42,325 bases of DNA, from positions 1 to 42,325 of the forward strand of contig NWUY0305101151.1 of NCBI GenBank assembly GCA_004151065.3, given 5' to 3'. Shown one piece after another: positions 1 to 8,975 of the stretch. The notes under the pieces were generated by a model, which saw only the letters and a list, made by a program, of their open reading frames with translations, was not told where the DNA came from and did not search any database. Each line of letters opens with the position of its first letter. The stretch's first letter is position 1. A program made the translations under genes and the position numbers. Source of the stretch: Larix sibirica (lineage: Eukaryota; Streptophyta; Pinopsida; Pinales; Pinaceae).

Positions 1-130
1 ACATCACCTCCATCATACTTTTCATATTCGCAGAACCATTCTCTATGAGGTGTTATATGAAAAGATGCACCAAAGTAAATAAACCATGCTTCATGATCTG
101 ACTGTGTACTTGTTGAAGCCAAATACACAT
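1..130 (-). pseudogene. copia aspartic protease fragment (5' part of pol), inactive
   Basis: The minus strand encodes AWFIYFGASFHITPHREW followed by FCEYEKYDGGDV. This is the copia protease signature, normally W-x-x-D-S-G-A-S-x-H-x-T followed by R-x-W-F and Y-D-G-G. The catalytic Asp is replaced by Tyr (codon at 75-77) and the next Ser by Phe, so the protease would be dead even if expressed. The frame is otherwise open from the zinc knuckle's last residues to the window edge. In an intact element this protease cuts the Gag-Pol polyprotein. The rest of the domain, and any integrase, lies beyond position 1. Confidence 0.88.
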
Positions 131-212
131 CCCCTTCTTCATATGGAGAAGTCTTTCTTTCAGTCGACTTTTTATTGTTAGATCCATTGCCTTTCTCGAC
201 AACCTTCGACTT

Positions 213-252
213 GCAGTCTCTTTTAATGCATGACTTTACCACACTTCCAGCA
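213..252 (-). pseudogene. copia Gag zinc knuckle (CCHC) with one stop
   Basis: The minus strand reads CWKCGKVMH, a stop, then KRDC. This fits the CX2CX4HX4C nucleic-acid-binding knuckle of retrotransposon Gag, with a stop in the last spacer. It is in frame with the basic, Ser/Thr-rich linker and the protease that follow. The knuckle normally sits more than 100 residues after the Gag N-terminus. Here only about 45 bases separate it from the Gag start fragment at 299-415, so most of Gag has been deleted. Confidence 0.85.
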
Positions 253-298
253 TTTACTAGTGAACTGAACTGGGGATTTCGATCTACCCCTAGATCTA

Positions 299-415
299 GA
301 TCTCCCACTGGAGTATTTTTCCTGGATCCACAACGATCCATTGTTCTCGATCTACAAGGATATCCTCCATTTTAAGCTTCCACAACTCAAAATTCTGTCC
401 ATAAACTTTTCCATC
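299..415 (-). pseudogene. copia Gag N-terminal fragment
   Basis: On the minus strand 39 open codons read DGKVYGQNFELWKLKMEDIL and then VDREQWIVVDPGK. This matches the conserved start of plant copia Gag: a Phe/Tyr-x-Gly-x-Asn-(Phe/Tyr)-x-x-Trp-(Lys)-x-x-Met core followed by a leucine-rich stretch. The frame ends at a stop (296-298), and the downstream part up to the zinc knuckle is missing. It begins about 135 bases after the primer binding site, the usual place for the Gag start. Confidence 0.85.
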
Positions 416-550
416 TCTATTATAGAGCTGCCCACCATTCTTTCACACAAGAATCACTGCCTTAGAACTCCCACTATAACTATATTTCTCACATATCCAA
501 GAACGAGTTGACCCCTTAGCGACAAAGGCGTCCCCCATAAAGAATTATAT

Positions 551-563
551 CTTTTATACCAAA
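551..563 (-). other. Primer binding site (initiator tRNA-Met type) of the copia relic
   Basis: Directly after the LTR end the minus strand reads TTTGGTATAAAAG. It resembles the TGGTATCAGAGC that copia elements use to pair with initiator tRNA-Met, with a few changed bases. Its place between the LTR's terminal CA and the Gag start supports the call. Confidence 0.7.
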
Positions 564-1170
564 TGTTGGATCTTAAACCTATATAAATGATAAATCCAAA
601 TATATTCGTAAGGAATAAAACAAAAAAGAAACAATGGCATAATAATATAGTATACAGAGATTTACCCTGAAACCCTTGACTAGGAAAACCGAAAAACCTT
701 AGAGCTAGACTGCTCTTTGTATTCTTCACCAAATACTCAATGATCATCAACCTTACCTGTGTTTTACATCATACCATATTTATAGGCATTTACACCATGC
801 AAAACCCCTAATTCATGTCGCCTGAATTAGTTACAAAAAGCCAACAAAGACTGGCTGAAAGGTCGTAAAACTCAGGCTTTCCTAACTATCTAAGTTCAAG
901 TTCATCTTTTAGGTACGCATGCAGTCACAGTTGAGTTGACTACCAGTGGACCACCAATAGACGAGTCGACCACCTGTTGTCTTCACTTTTACATCTCTAT
1001 CTTTTGAAGTCGATTCACCTTTACACCTCAGTCAAACTTTCTACCCAATGACACATCAACTTCTAGTCGATTAGTAAACTACCCGTCGACTGACACCTAC
1101 ACTTCAGTCGACTCGACTTATCTAGTTGAGCAACATGAATATACTGCAAAGAATATAACGCAACCCAACA
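564..1170 (-). repeat. copia long terminal repeat, 607 bp
   Basis: The segment is bounded by TGTTGG and CCAACA, a perfect 6-bp terminal inverted repeat of the TG...CA type. It lies between a copia 3' end and a primer binding site. A TATA-like CTATAAATATGG is present on the minus strand near 773-784, the expected promoter position ahead of the R region. The part at about 920-1130 is packed with GTCGAC/GTCGATT-like hexamers, a short internal repeat probably inside U3. The ends were set by the inverted termini and neighbouring features, not by a second LTR copy, since only one is in the window. Confidence 0.78.
772..784 (-). promoter_or_regulatory. TATA-like box in the copia LTR
   Basis: The minus strand carries CTATAAATATGG about 210 bases before the LTR 3' end. 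A nuclear RNA polymerase II TATA box at this place would be typical of a copia LTR. It would have no role in an organelle. Confidence 0.45.
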
Positions 1171-1399
1171 GGGTTTTCATTCGATACTCACTGCCTTGGG
1201 AGTTTCAAATATACTGCTTGGAGTTCTTATGTGAATCTTTCATGATGTTTCTCAGCTTGGGTGGGGTTACCTAGCCCTCTTGATAGTTTTGGTAATAATT
1301 CCTTTCTGGATATTTTAGTGTTCATAGGCATTCTACCTCTTTTGTTGGGTATAGTGTTTTCTTCGCTTTGAAGCCTTTGTTCTAGTTTATAACCAACGC
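1171..1399 (-). other. copia 3' untranslated spacer between RNase H and LTR
   Basis: This 229-base stretch separates the end of the RNase H frame from the LTR start. A polypurine tract should lie against the LTR; only a weak purine-rich GAATGAAAAC is seen there. No frame with similarity was found. Confidence 0.5.
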
Positions 1400-2013
1400 C
1401 TATTTGTCTGGAGTATTCGCGTGGCCGTTGTTAGTGTTTTCCATTCTTGTGCCTTTACAACCAATCCATTTATTCTTCAGAATTAAACCATGTTCTTTGA
1501 GGTTAATATAAAGGGGTGTTTGCGAGTCCAAGCATCTTTCTGAACTTTTCAAAATTGATATTCTAAGCACTTTGGTGAAGATGTCTGCAATTTTATCACT
1601 TGTGAAACAATGTATAAAATGAATAGTCTTGGCCTCTACATGATGTCGATTCATACGGTACTTCGTGTTGATGTGCTTTGTTCGATCATGGAATATGGAT
1701 TCTTGGCCAACTTGATTGTAGAACCGTTGTCAATCAAAAGTGGAGTAGCATTCACTTGTTTATTCTGCAAATCCTATAGTATCTTCCTAAAACGCACAAT
1801 CTCCTTAGTTGCCTCTGCAACAACCACATATTCGACCTCTGTAGTGAAATCTGGTCGAGCAGATTGTTTGCAGGATCTCTAAGAGATAGCTACCTTTCCA
1901 AGACTCATGAGGTATTCTGAAGTAGACACTCCATTCTATTTATCCCCATAAAAGTTTGAATATGTATATCCAACTAGTTAGAAGTCCTCCACCTTATAGT
2001 ATTTGAGCCCAAA
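1400..2013 (-). pseudogene. copia RNase H / C-terminal Pol, four stops and a frameshift
   Basis: The minus strand reads FGLKYYKVEDF, a stop, LVGYTYSNFYG, then STSEYLMSLG, DFTTEVEYVVVAEATKEI and LLIDNGSTIKLAKNP. After a frame change it continues with NRHHVEAKTIHFIHCFTSDK and IADIFTKVL. These match, in order, the copia RNase H motifs GYtDsDwaG, STSgY, sTtEAEY, DNqSai.lakNp, the His-rich KHI-D stretch and qlADilTKpL. The first catalytic Asp is Tyr (GYTYSNF), and four in-frame stops plus one frameshift kill the frame. In the live element this domain removes RNA from the RNA-DNA hybrid. The reverse transcriptase upstream is absent: the match stops near 2013 and unrelated sequence follows. Confidence 0.9.
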
Positions 2014-2613
2014 GTCTTGAGTTCCACCTTAGAACTCTCTTTCCAGCAGACCAATGTCCTTCACAAGGTTTTTGCAAGGTTCCTACTAATTGAAACAAAT
2101 GAAAAAATGCAAGTAAAACAACTGTTGTTGGAGATTTCCCTTCTGTGGACAGATGGGCTCTCCTAGGATCTCTTTCCCTTGACCCAAGACAGACAGGGGG
2201 TAGACTACTATGACTTTCCTCCTAGATCTGAATACAAACACATGCAAAAATGTAAAAGGGAAAAGGGAAGGAAATAGAAACTCACCTTGGCTAAGATGTG
2301 CCCTCTTGATGATGTTCTCCTTGGTGAGGTAGATCCGGTCTCTGGGTAGCTCACTATTGCTCAATGGGAGCCTGCCCGCTTCGCTCCTCTTTATTTGTTA
2401 GCTGATCAATTGGTTAGCTAAAAAGTCTATGAAATAATAAAGCACAAGAAACAGTAAAAGTAACAATAGTCCAATTTTACCATATCTTCCAGAAACCATT
2501 TTTGGTGCTTGTGGAAGTCGTCACCCTCTGATAAAAGGGTAAAGCATGCCTATGTATAAGCATCAATCCACTCCAAACACTGGCATCGAGCACATCAGCC
2601 ATCAATCACAAGT
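2014..2613. other. Non-coding DNA beside the copia relic
   Basis: Apart from the exon-like stretch on the minus strand at 2286-2390, I see no gene, RNA or clear repeat. A 92-codon frame (2086-2364, minus) covers that stretch and runs on into low-quality sequence. Confidence 0.5.
2286..2390 (-). other. Possible nuclear exon remnant ending at a GT splice donor (unrecognised)
   Basis: The minus strand has about 35 codons open after a TAA, including SELPRDRIYLTKENIIKRAH then LSQ. This ends at CAAG followed by GTGAGT, a good nuclear 5' splice site. The residue mix (charged, helix-forming) looks more protein-like than the surrounding frames. I do not recognise the protein. It may be a piece of nuclear DNA that arrived together with the copia relic, or chance. 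Confidence 0.2.
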
Positions 2614-2810
2614 CCTTCTGGGCATCACAACTGCTAAACTATAGACTACATACCAGCCAACAATGAAGTAGATCCTCCAGCTATCACAAGTGAAAACACA
2701 CTAGCACCTACTGGAACAAATAAGCCACCTATAAAAAAGACTCCTGGGCATATCACCGGCTAAAAGAAATCCATACCAGCCAACAATCACGTAGATCCAC
2801 TACCTCTCAT
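2614..2810 (+). repeat. Imperfect direct duplication, about 70 bp, period about 127
   Basis: Copy 1 (2614-2690) and copy 2 (2741-2810) share the order CTGGGCAT-ATCAC-CTAAA-CATACCAGCCAACAAT-GTAGATCC-CTATCA. The longest exact run is the CATACCAGCCAACAAT core. They differ by scattered substitutions and small indels, so the duplication is old. Confidence 0.7.
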
Positions 2811-3478
2811 AGGGGCAAAGAATGCTTTTATCACAAGAACAACTAGGGTTTAAACCTGGTTCCCACTCAAATTATTGCCTGGTGGTATTATTCTATTGCC
2901 AAGCCAATACATGTAATGCATGTCTGATTAAGTTTTATATGGTTAACTTTTCTGCTTATTTATCTCAGCTATATTACAATCAAATGGAAAAGGTAAACGT
3001 AGATATGTGCTAATATATAATATACTTGGAATTTCATTGTTGATTCCCCATAGGAACACTATAGGAACTCCCCTGGATTGATTTTAGTTCATATTTACTA
3101 TTGGCGGACTTAGATTTATGTAAATCAGTAGATATGCAAGTGAAACTTAGATATGTGAGTATAAGATAACCAAGCCGAGCCAAGTAGAGTATTTGGCCCG
3201 GGAGCTAAGCCCAACCGTGCAGTCCAACCCCGGTAGGAGATTAAAGTGTTCCATCGGGTATGAACAAAAAAGGTCACTATAGGTCTTTCTATCAAATTGC
3301 TAGCTAGAAGATAAGGTCCCGGCCCTCCCTATATTTATTATAAATTACTTCGAATGAATGGCTTATAGATCATTTGTTGATGTGTTATGGTAACCGGAAT
3401 GACTACAATCCATTCTGGAAAAAGGTGAGTTCACCAACGAAATAGAGATGGAACCGTTTGTACCTCGCCCTTTTTGGA
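2811..3478. other. Non-coding DNA, nothing recognised
   Basis: Only short frames are present. A 12-base GGGTTTAAACCT near 2848 nearly matches the palindrome at 37901. No gene or RNA is seen. Confidence 0.5.
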
Positions 3479-3537
3479 TCGAGTCACTTACCGTACCTCC
3501 CCCAAGATGGGTGAGTCACTAATTGTACCTCTCCCAT
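3479..3537 (+). repeat. Tandem duplication of a GAGTCACT...GTACCTC unit
   Basis: Two adjacent imperfect units begin GAGTCACT and end GTACCTCCCCC or GTACCTCTCCC, at about 3480-3505 and 3511-3537. A third partial TTTGTACCTCGCCC precedes them. Confidence 0.6.
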
Positions 3538-6446
3538 AACGGCGGCCCACTGGTCGAGTGTCTAAAGACCCTTCTTCTTTTCTTTATGCACTATCTCTAT
3601 TATATAGTGACTGTTCTCTATCCCAGTACCATGTCATTATTTATCAGCCTGAATGTGTTGGCCTGCCTTGAGATATTCTCCGTTGTAGAACCGGGTAAAT
3701 AAAGATTAGATTTCTTCATTCTCCTTTTGAGTCCGCCCTTACTATTCGCCCAGGGCGAGAGCGGCACTTACTATATATGTTGAAACAAATCTATCATTTC
3801 CCCCGTTCGCCTTATAATCTGAGAGGGGTAAGGGTTTTGGTATATAGTCACAGGGGCCCAGCGAACACGGGCACGGGAGAGGGAACGCAGCTATAACCGT
3901 AGCGAAGGGAAAGAATAGAATAACACGGTACGACCTTTGATCCTAAGCTTGTAAGTGTAGAGCCAGAGTGGGTGAATCACTTGAGCCCCGATACGCTACA
4001 TTGACTCGTCAATACGTATTGAGTCTTGAAGATCGATCAAGGAAAAAGAGTTGTTATTAAATCTTTACACAATCTCTATTTATAGTTATTCAGGCTGTTT
4101 ATTTGGACACTCAACCGTATCTAATGGACTCGACCAGATAAGTAAATGGTAAATACGTTTATAATATCGGTTCAGCAGGTTCAATCTCGGGTTCAATTTA
4201 CTCATATTACCGTATGATACGCTTTGAAAGTTTTCAAACTCTCCCTTGCTGAGTCCTCTCCCTATCCTCTTTCACTTTAAGCGGTCGAGTACCAAAAGGT
4301 CCTGACTTACGCACTCGGGAAGAGCGTAAACTCTAAAGGTCCATGGACATTCTATCCATCCTTCCCCGACCATAGGTGTACCTATGTTGTTGGTATCCCT
4401 AAGCACTTCAGTCATAACTTCTGATTCGAAAAGCATAAAATCTCTATCTATGGTCGGTCTTCTACACGTTAAAATAAAAAGAAACACACTCCCGTAAAAG
4501 ACTCTCTAAGATATAGCCAAGCAAACACACTTCTTACTAAGTCAGCCCAAGGTGATTAAATACCCTGGTCCAAATTAGTAAGAAGCTCTGAAAAGGGCCT
4601 TCCAGAGGTTAGCCTAGGATGATGAGGGCCCAAGTCCAACCAACGAAGGTGTTAAAGTTATCTTAATACTGACACAAAAATCACCCAAGCAAGGTGCAAT
4701 CACACTCGTGAAAACAGGCAACCTCCAAGGGGGCTGAGACGGATATTATATATTTGCCTCAGATATCGCACATCCCACTTGCGGTCACCCGTGCGGAACC
4801 TAGGAAAAGTCACTATGGATGCTTCTTTACGACGAATAACCGGGCGGCACAGTCCTGGGTCAGGTTTCTGCGTTAGGCAGGAAGGGATATACAGGACTTC
4901 ATCTTGCAGCTGAAACTTCAGAAAGAAGGCGTCACTCCGAATCAAATGCAAACTTATATAAAGTCCCCTATTATGCATCCACCCACTAAAAAAGTAAGAG
5001 GGGAGAATCTCTACACTTGCCTAGCTTGGCCTAGTGCTTTTTTTGCGGATATGGAATGAGTGAGGCCAGTTGTTCTACCAGTAGCACCAGCAGTAGGATG
5101 GTTGTGGCACTGCCACGATGGTCCATCAACTGGGTAAGCATGGTTAGCTGGTTCTTTGACTGGATCATCAACTAAGTAAATAAACTACTGCTTCCGAGCC
5201 TCCGTCATTGGCGGGCGGTTTGGAGAAGGAGGTTGTTGGGCCTTGACCGTATCAAAACTACCATCTACCATAATCTAATTGAAGAAGAAACTTCTTTCTT
5301 CTATTCTATACTATTAATATGAAAGGGGAAGCGCACAAACAATTGTGTTATAGAACCCCGCTTATTTACCCCAGATGGATAAACAGGGATCTTTAACTGC
5401 CGACTCACTGCACTAAATATCATCAACAGCCCTTTACTCCATAATGGTCGGACACTTATTTCAGAATTCCAGCCCGGGGTTGTTTCTTCCCCTATGGATA
5501 GTTCACCATTCATTCGCGACATAACAGTCAGTTGAAACGGTATGTGAAGAGTAGGTAGCTAAATCTCGTGTCCCTTTCCATCCCCCAATTATATAGAAAA
5601 GGATAACTGAGCTGAAAAAAACACTTTCTAGAAAGAACTCCCTGAATACTCATCATTGCTTAAATAAATGAATCGCGAGCTCTTAAATAATAGTAAGGCC
5701 CCTCTCCCCCTTCACCCTTGCTGCAGCGTGCCAAAGTTTGTATTCAGCCACTTTCAAGCTAATCTTTCAATAACTTGCGAAGCTATAGGTATGGAGGAGT
5801 TATTTGAGGAAAATGCTCCAGTTACCCTTTGCCTAGCGTAAGCTCCGCGCAGATAGAGTTCCATCCTTTACGCTTCAAAATATTTATGTCCCCATTGGTC
5901 AAGCTGTAGAAGTAGTTCCAAAATTGAACCTCCAGAGCTTTTCATTCCAGGGGGTTCCCCTTAATGCCAATTTAGTACTCTATCATATATGTAGCCTTCT
6001 TCAGTACCGTTACCGCCAGGATTGCTCCGCGGGTTGTAAGGGTGCTGGGTTCAACTAAGAAGGAAGGGGTGGACGCCTTAGGTCCTATCCTTGGCTCTGA
6101 GGAGATACCTAATCCCCATATAATATATCTTTCACTTGGGCCACTAAGAGATATAAATTCCTTAGCAGGAAAGGTAAAAGATACTTTGTGAGATCAGATG
6201 TTTTGCACCATTCATTATTATCCGATCTTTATATATTATCTATGTATGATATTATATAGGGGAGGATTGGTATAACAGGGGAAACGGGGTTATCTTAAAG
6301 AAGATCCCATTCAATAGTTATTGATTGCTCATTTATGGAAGAAGCATAAGGCCCGGAAATACAGTTAAGTAATCCCCCCTAATCACCCTCATATTGCGTG
6401 ATAAATAGGATCCTTCTTAATATTTCCTGCTGGCTCCTATCTATTA
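3538..6446. other. Non-coding DNA, 2.9 kb
   Basis: I see no gene. Frames such as 4272-4487, 4700-4978 and 5301-5522 (all minus, 71-92 codons) match nothing I know and have no family motif. A short perfect palindrome, TCGCCC-A-GGGCGA, lies at 3746-3758 and resembles the stem of the hairpin family at 20.2 and 25.8 kb. Short words such as ACTCGACC recur at about 4124 and, reversed, at 4270. Confidence 0.5.
3746..3758. repeat. GC palindrome TCGCCC-A-GGGCGA
   Basis: This 13-base near-perfect palindrome has the same arm sequence as the CTCGCCC/GGGCGAG hairpins elsewhere in the window but almost no loop. It may be a collapsed member of that family or chance. Confidence 0.4.
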
Positions 6447-6500
6447 TCTGGCTGGCTGGATGGCTAGATGGCTGGTTAGCTTATTGAGCTTGCTGGCTAT
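6447..6500 (+). repeat. GGCT-rich simple repeat
   Basis: The stretch is built of CTGGCTGG, ATGGCTAGATGGCTGG and CTTGCTGGCT units, a degenerate GGCTnnat microsatellite of about 50 bases. Confidence 0.6.
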
Positions 6501-7014
6501 ATGTATGTGTCGGGGTAGGTGGTCCTTAGGATTAACAACTAAGTCTTACGACCAGGTGCTGTACAAAGCGTTAGGCTAGACAGTGGCTCTAGTGAAGGAT
6601 ATTCTCCTTCAATGGAATTAATCTCTCTCTCCAGCCCAGCAGCCGGGGGTTCGTCTAGCCACCCAGCCTGAGTTGATTCGACCAGCCTCGGCGGTTCCTT
6701 TCTCTCTCCCAGCTAGCTCTCGGTTCCTATCCCAGCAAGCTTGACAAACAAAGGAACAATTACGTATATAGACAAGCAGGGCAGTTCGTCAAAGCTTAGG
6801 CGGCGGGTCAAGCAGCCTTGTCAAAGCTTTCAAGCTACATATCCTAGTCCTATAAAGGGTTATAGCCAGGGTATTATTCATTGGTACCGACCTGGGCGGG
6901 CGAGACACAACCACCCCCCCGTGCCCCTTATAAAGCAGAGAACCACACCAAGAAAGACACCAATAAAAAAGAACGTAAACAGTTCTATCACATATAAGCC
7001 ATAGGCTACAAGCT
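6501..7014. other. Non-coding DNA
   Basis: Sequence rich in CAGCC/AGCTTG words, with a small inverted repeat AGCC-ATA-GGCT near 6998-7008. An 87-codon frame (6741-7004) has no recognisable content. Confidence 0.45.
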
Positions 7015-7035
7015 ATAGGGGTCCTAAGACCCTAT
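7015..7035. repeat. Hairpin ATAGGGGTC-CTAA-GACCCTAT
   Basis: The arms pair over 8 bp with one bulged G around a 4-base loop. It sits in a cluster of AAGCTATA/TAGGCT words (6995-7090) with several smaller inverted repeats. No rRNA or tRNA neighbour suggests a processing role. Confidence 0.5.
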
Positions 7036-7263
7036 CCGGTCGACAAGGCTATTCGGCAGGCCCTATGAGCTATAAGCTATTAAGGCCTTTAATGCCCCTT
7101 GTTGTTAAAGGCTTTGATCCAGGTTCCTCATGCTGTCTTAGGACCTTAAGGTTTGTATAACAGCATTGATACCTTACGGACATTGATCATTGGGACGCAA
7201 ACACGATCCTGAGAGGGGCTATAAGGCTAGGCTGAGGTTAAGAGTAAGTTATAGTGTCAAAGC

Positions 7264-7325
7264 ATCACAGTCAGGAAGCAAATCACAGGTCAGGAAGCAA
7301 GTGTACAGGTATAGAAGCAAGTCAA
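7264..7325 (+). repeat. Tandem CACAGGTCAGGAAGCAA units
   Basis: Three degenerate units of about 18-20 bases run in tandem: CACAGTCAGGAAGCAAAT, CACAGGTCAGGAAGCAAGTG and TACAGGTATAGAAGCAAGTC. Confidence 0.7.
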
Positions 7326-7400
7326 GTAAGGCATAGAGAGAGGCAGTCAGTCTCCTTTGATGGATCGATATTTCGATTGGTTGATCGATTTGCTGAAGGG

Positions 7401-7608
7401 AAAAAGCCATCTGTCCCCCCAAAGCTACCACCCCCTTAATGGACTCCCAAAAGAAAATTATAGCAGTATAAACCTACACAGTATAAACCCATACCAACCC
7501 ACCTTAACAGTTCAAAGTATTAACATGTAACACCTGCTTACAGTAATTCTAATTATACCCTATTACATTAAATAGAAAAAAGCCATCTGTGCCCACAAAG
7601 CAACTATC
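7401..7608 (+). repeat. Direct repeat pair AAAAAGCCATCTGTsCCC
   Basis: The word GAAAAAGCCATCTGTCCCC...CAAAGC at 7400-7431 recurs with small changes at 7577-7608, about 176 bases later. The intervening AT-rich sequence holds no gene. Confidence 0.6.
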
Positions 7609-7689
7609 TTCATACTTTTTTACCTATTCCTTATCTATCGCCCTATTCAGGCTCAGAATACAACCTATACAATTCTCATTATACTTCCC

Positions 7690-7749
7690 ATCCTTCGCCT
7701 TCTTCATGCTAAAAATACCATCCTTCGCCTTCCTCATGCTAAAAATACC
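7690..7749 (+). repeat. 30-bp tandem duplication with one mismatch
   Basis: Positions 7690-7719 and 7720-7749 are head-to-tail copies of a 30-base unit starting ATCCTTCGCCTTC and ending AAAAATACC. They differ only at one T/C. The near-identity makes it one of the youngest duplications in the window. Confidence 0.9.
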
Positions 7750-8790
7750 ACTAATACAATTCGAATACTTTTTGACATACGTGATTTATATATCTATATA
7801 TATTTACCTTAGTTACCAACGCACGTGAGAGAAGTCCTTACCAGCAGACAACAGAGGATCAGGACGAGAGGGCTTATCTCATACATATTTCTGCAGTTCA
7901 ATTTATTATTTATCTTATTTGTGGGAAACCGGGAATCACCCATAAGTGCATGTGGACTATGCTAAAAGTTTTCATTGAACTCACTACGGCTAGTGTCCTA
8001 TGTGAGCTGTACCCCACTCAGCAGATCTTGTTGTGTCCATCGGAGACAAAAAAACTTCTTCATTCAAGGCTAGAGTTAGTACCGGGAGTCTATATGGTCG
8101 GACCAGTCCAAAGGATTTCACTGGCTTTAACTCCATGGAACTAAGTGCGTCGTGGGGTCAGATAGTGTATAAAGGCTATGTAGGTCACAAGCATCCATCT
8201 AACCAGTGTTCATCCATCTAATAAGCTGGAGCCATCATTGGGAAGGAGACCTTGTGCACCCTTCTGTATCATCATTTCCGTAGGCCCTTGAGAGGAGTGA
8301 TATCTTGTCCCACCCAACCTACCCCTGCATCAATAAAAAGCACAAATATGTGAATGTCTTATTTCGTGTCATGTTGAAAAATGAAGAAGACTCTAGCAAC
8401 TTCATATTTCTCCACCAAGGCTTGAGACTGAATTAGGCCATCTGGATCCCTCAATTGGTGGTGCGCCCCCACTGTTTAACAGAATCTAAAGGAAATGAAA
8501 TCGAATGGATTAAATGCATCCATCAATTGATGGATAATATTATTCCCAATTCGCTCGCATCCACGCATCCATACACGCATACAAGCCCCGCTGCTTTCCG
8601 TTAAATCCGCTAAATCCGCACCCCTGCCAACTCACATGGTGCCTCCTCTACCCCCTATCCTGGACACATCCCAGGATCACACACATGATAGATACATGAT
8701 AGATAAATGACCCATATGACAGTAGCACATACCCATCTTTCCCCATATCACTCCCAATATGATTCATTCTCACCTAACAATGATCATTCC
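7750..8790. other. Non-coding DNA, about 1 kb
   Basis: I see no gene. The phrase TTTCACTGGCTTTAACTC at about 8117-8134 recurs near 35358, one of many short dispersed matches. Confidence 0.5.
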
Positions 8791-8865
8791 ACATCTCACG
8801 TAACGATCATACCCGTACTGCAAATTAGCTCTATTACTTGATTACATCTCACGTACCGATCGAGG
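8791..8865 (+). repeat. CTCACGTACCGATCGAGG family, two tandem members
   Basis: ACATCTCACGTAACGATCA at 8791-8809 and ACATCTCACGTACCGATCG at 8844-8862 lie 53 bases apart. Further members on the same strand are at 23486, 23510 and 32635. Confidence 0.7.
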
Positions 8866-8894
8866 GCTAATATAGAATTCTACCCATCGAGGTT

Positions 8895-8975
8895 CCATCT
8901 TCAGCACAACCCTTGGGGCAGGCACGAAGTTTCGGTGGACCAGATCTTAAAAACACTCTCATTCAATAGTTTATA
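8895..8975 (-). repeat. Dispersed 80-bp repeat, partner of 32421-32502
   Basis: On the minus strand this reads TATTGAATGAGA, then a T-run, AGATCTGG, CCGAAACTT and TGTGCTGAAGATGG. It matches the plus-strand block at 32421-32502 with, by eye, about 70% identity and almost no gaps. The two copies can be read in the same frame, keeping S-G-x-P-K-L at one end and A-E-D at the other. The origin is unknown. Confidence 0.6.

Larger units (their letters stand above)
1..2013 (-). mobile_element. Ty1/copia retrotransposon relic, tandem junction of two elements
   Basis: Read on the minus strand, the order is RNase H end (2013 to 1400), a spacer, an LTR (1170 to 564), a tRNA primer binding site (563 to 551), a gag start (415 to 299), a zinc knuckle (252 to 213) and the protease start (130 to 1). 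The 3' end of one copia element is therefore joined through a single LTR to the 5' end of a second. This is the product expected from tandem insertion or unequal LTR-LTR recombination. Every coding part carries stops or lost catalytic residues, so it is inactive. The relic runs off the left edge, so more of the second element's pol may lie outside the window. The superfamily is firm; the lineage is not determined. Confidence 0.9.

Noticed and set aside
454-750. 98-codon minus-strand frame as a membrane protein
   Set aside because: It lies inside the copia LTR and leader, so it is a by-product of the transposon relic.
4700-4978. 92-codon minus-strand frame with TFPRFRTGDRKWDVRYLRQI
   Set aside because: I considered a plastid or maturase-like protein but no motif of those families is present.
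7690-7749. CRISPR array
   Set aside because: The two units are directly adjacent with no spacer, and there are no cas genes; nothing in the window has regular repeats with unique spacers.
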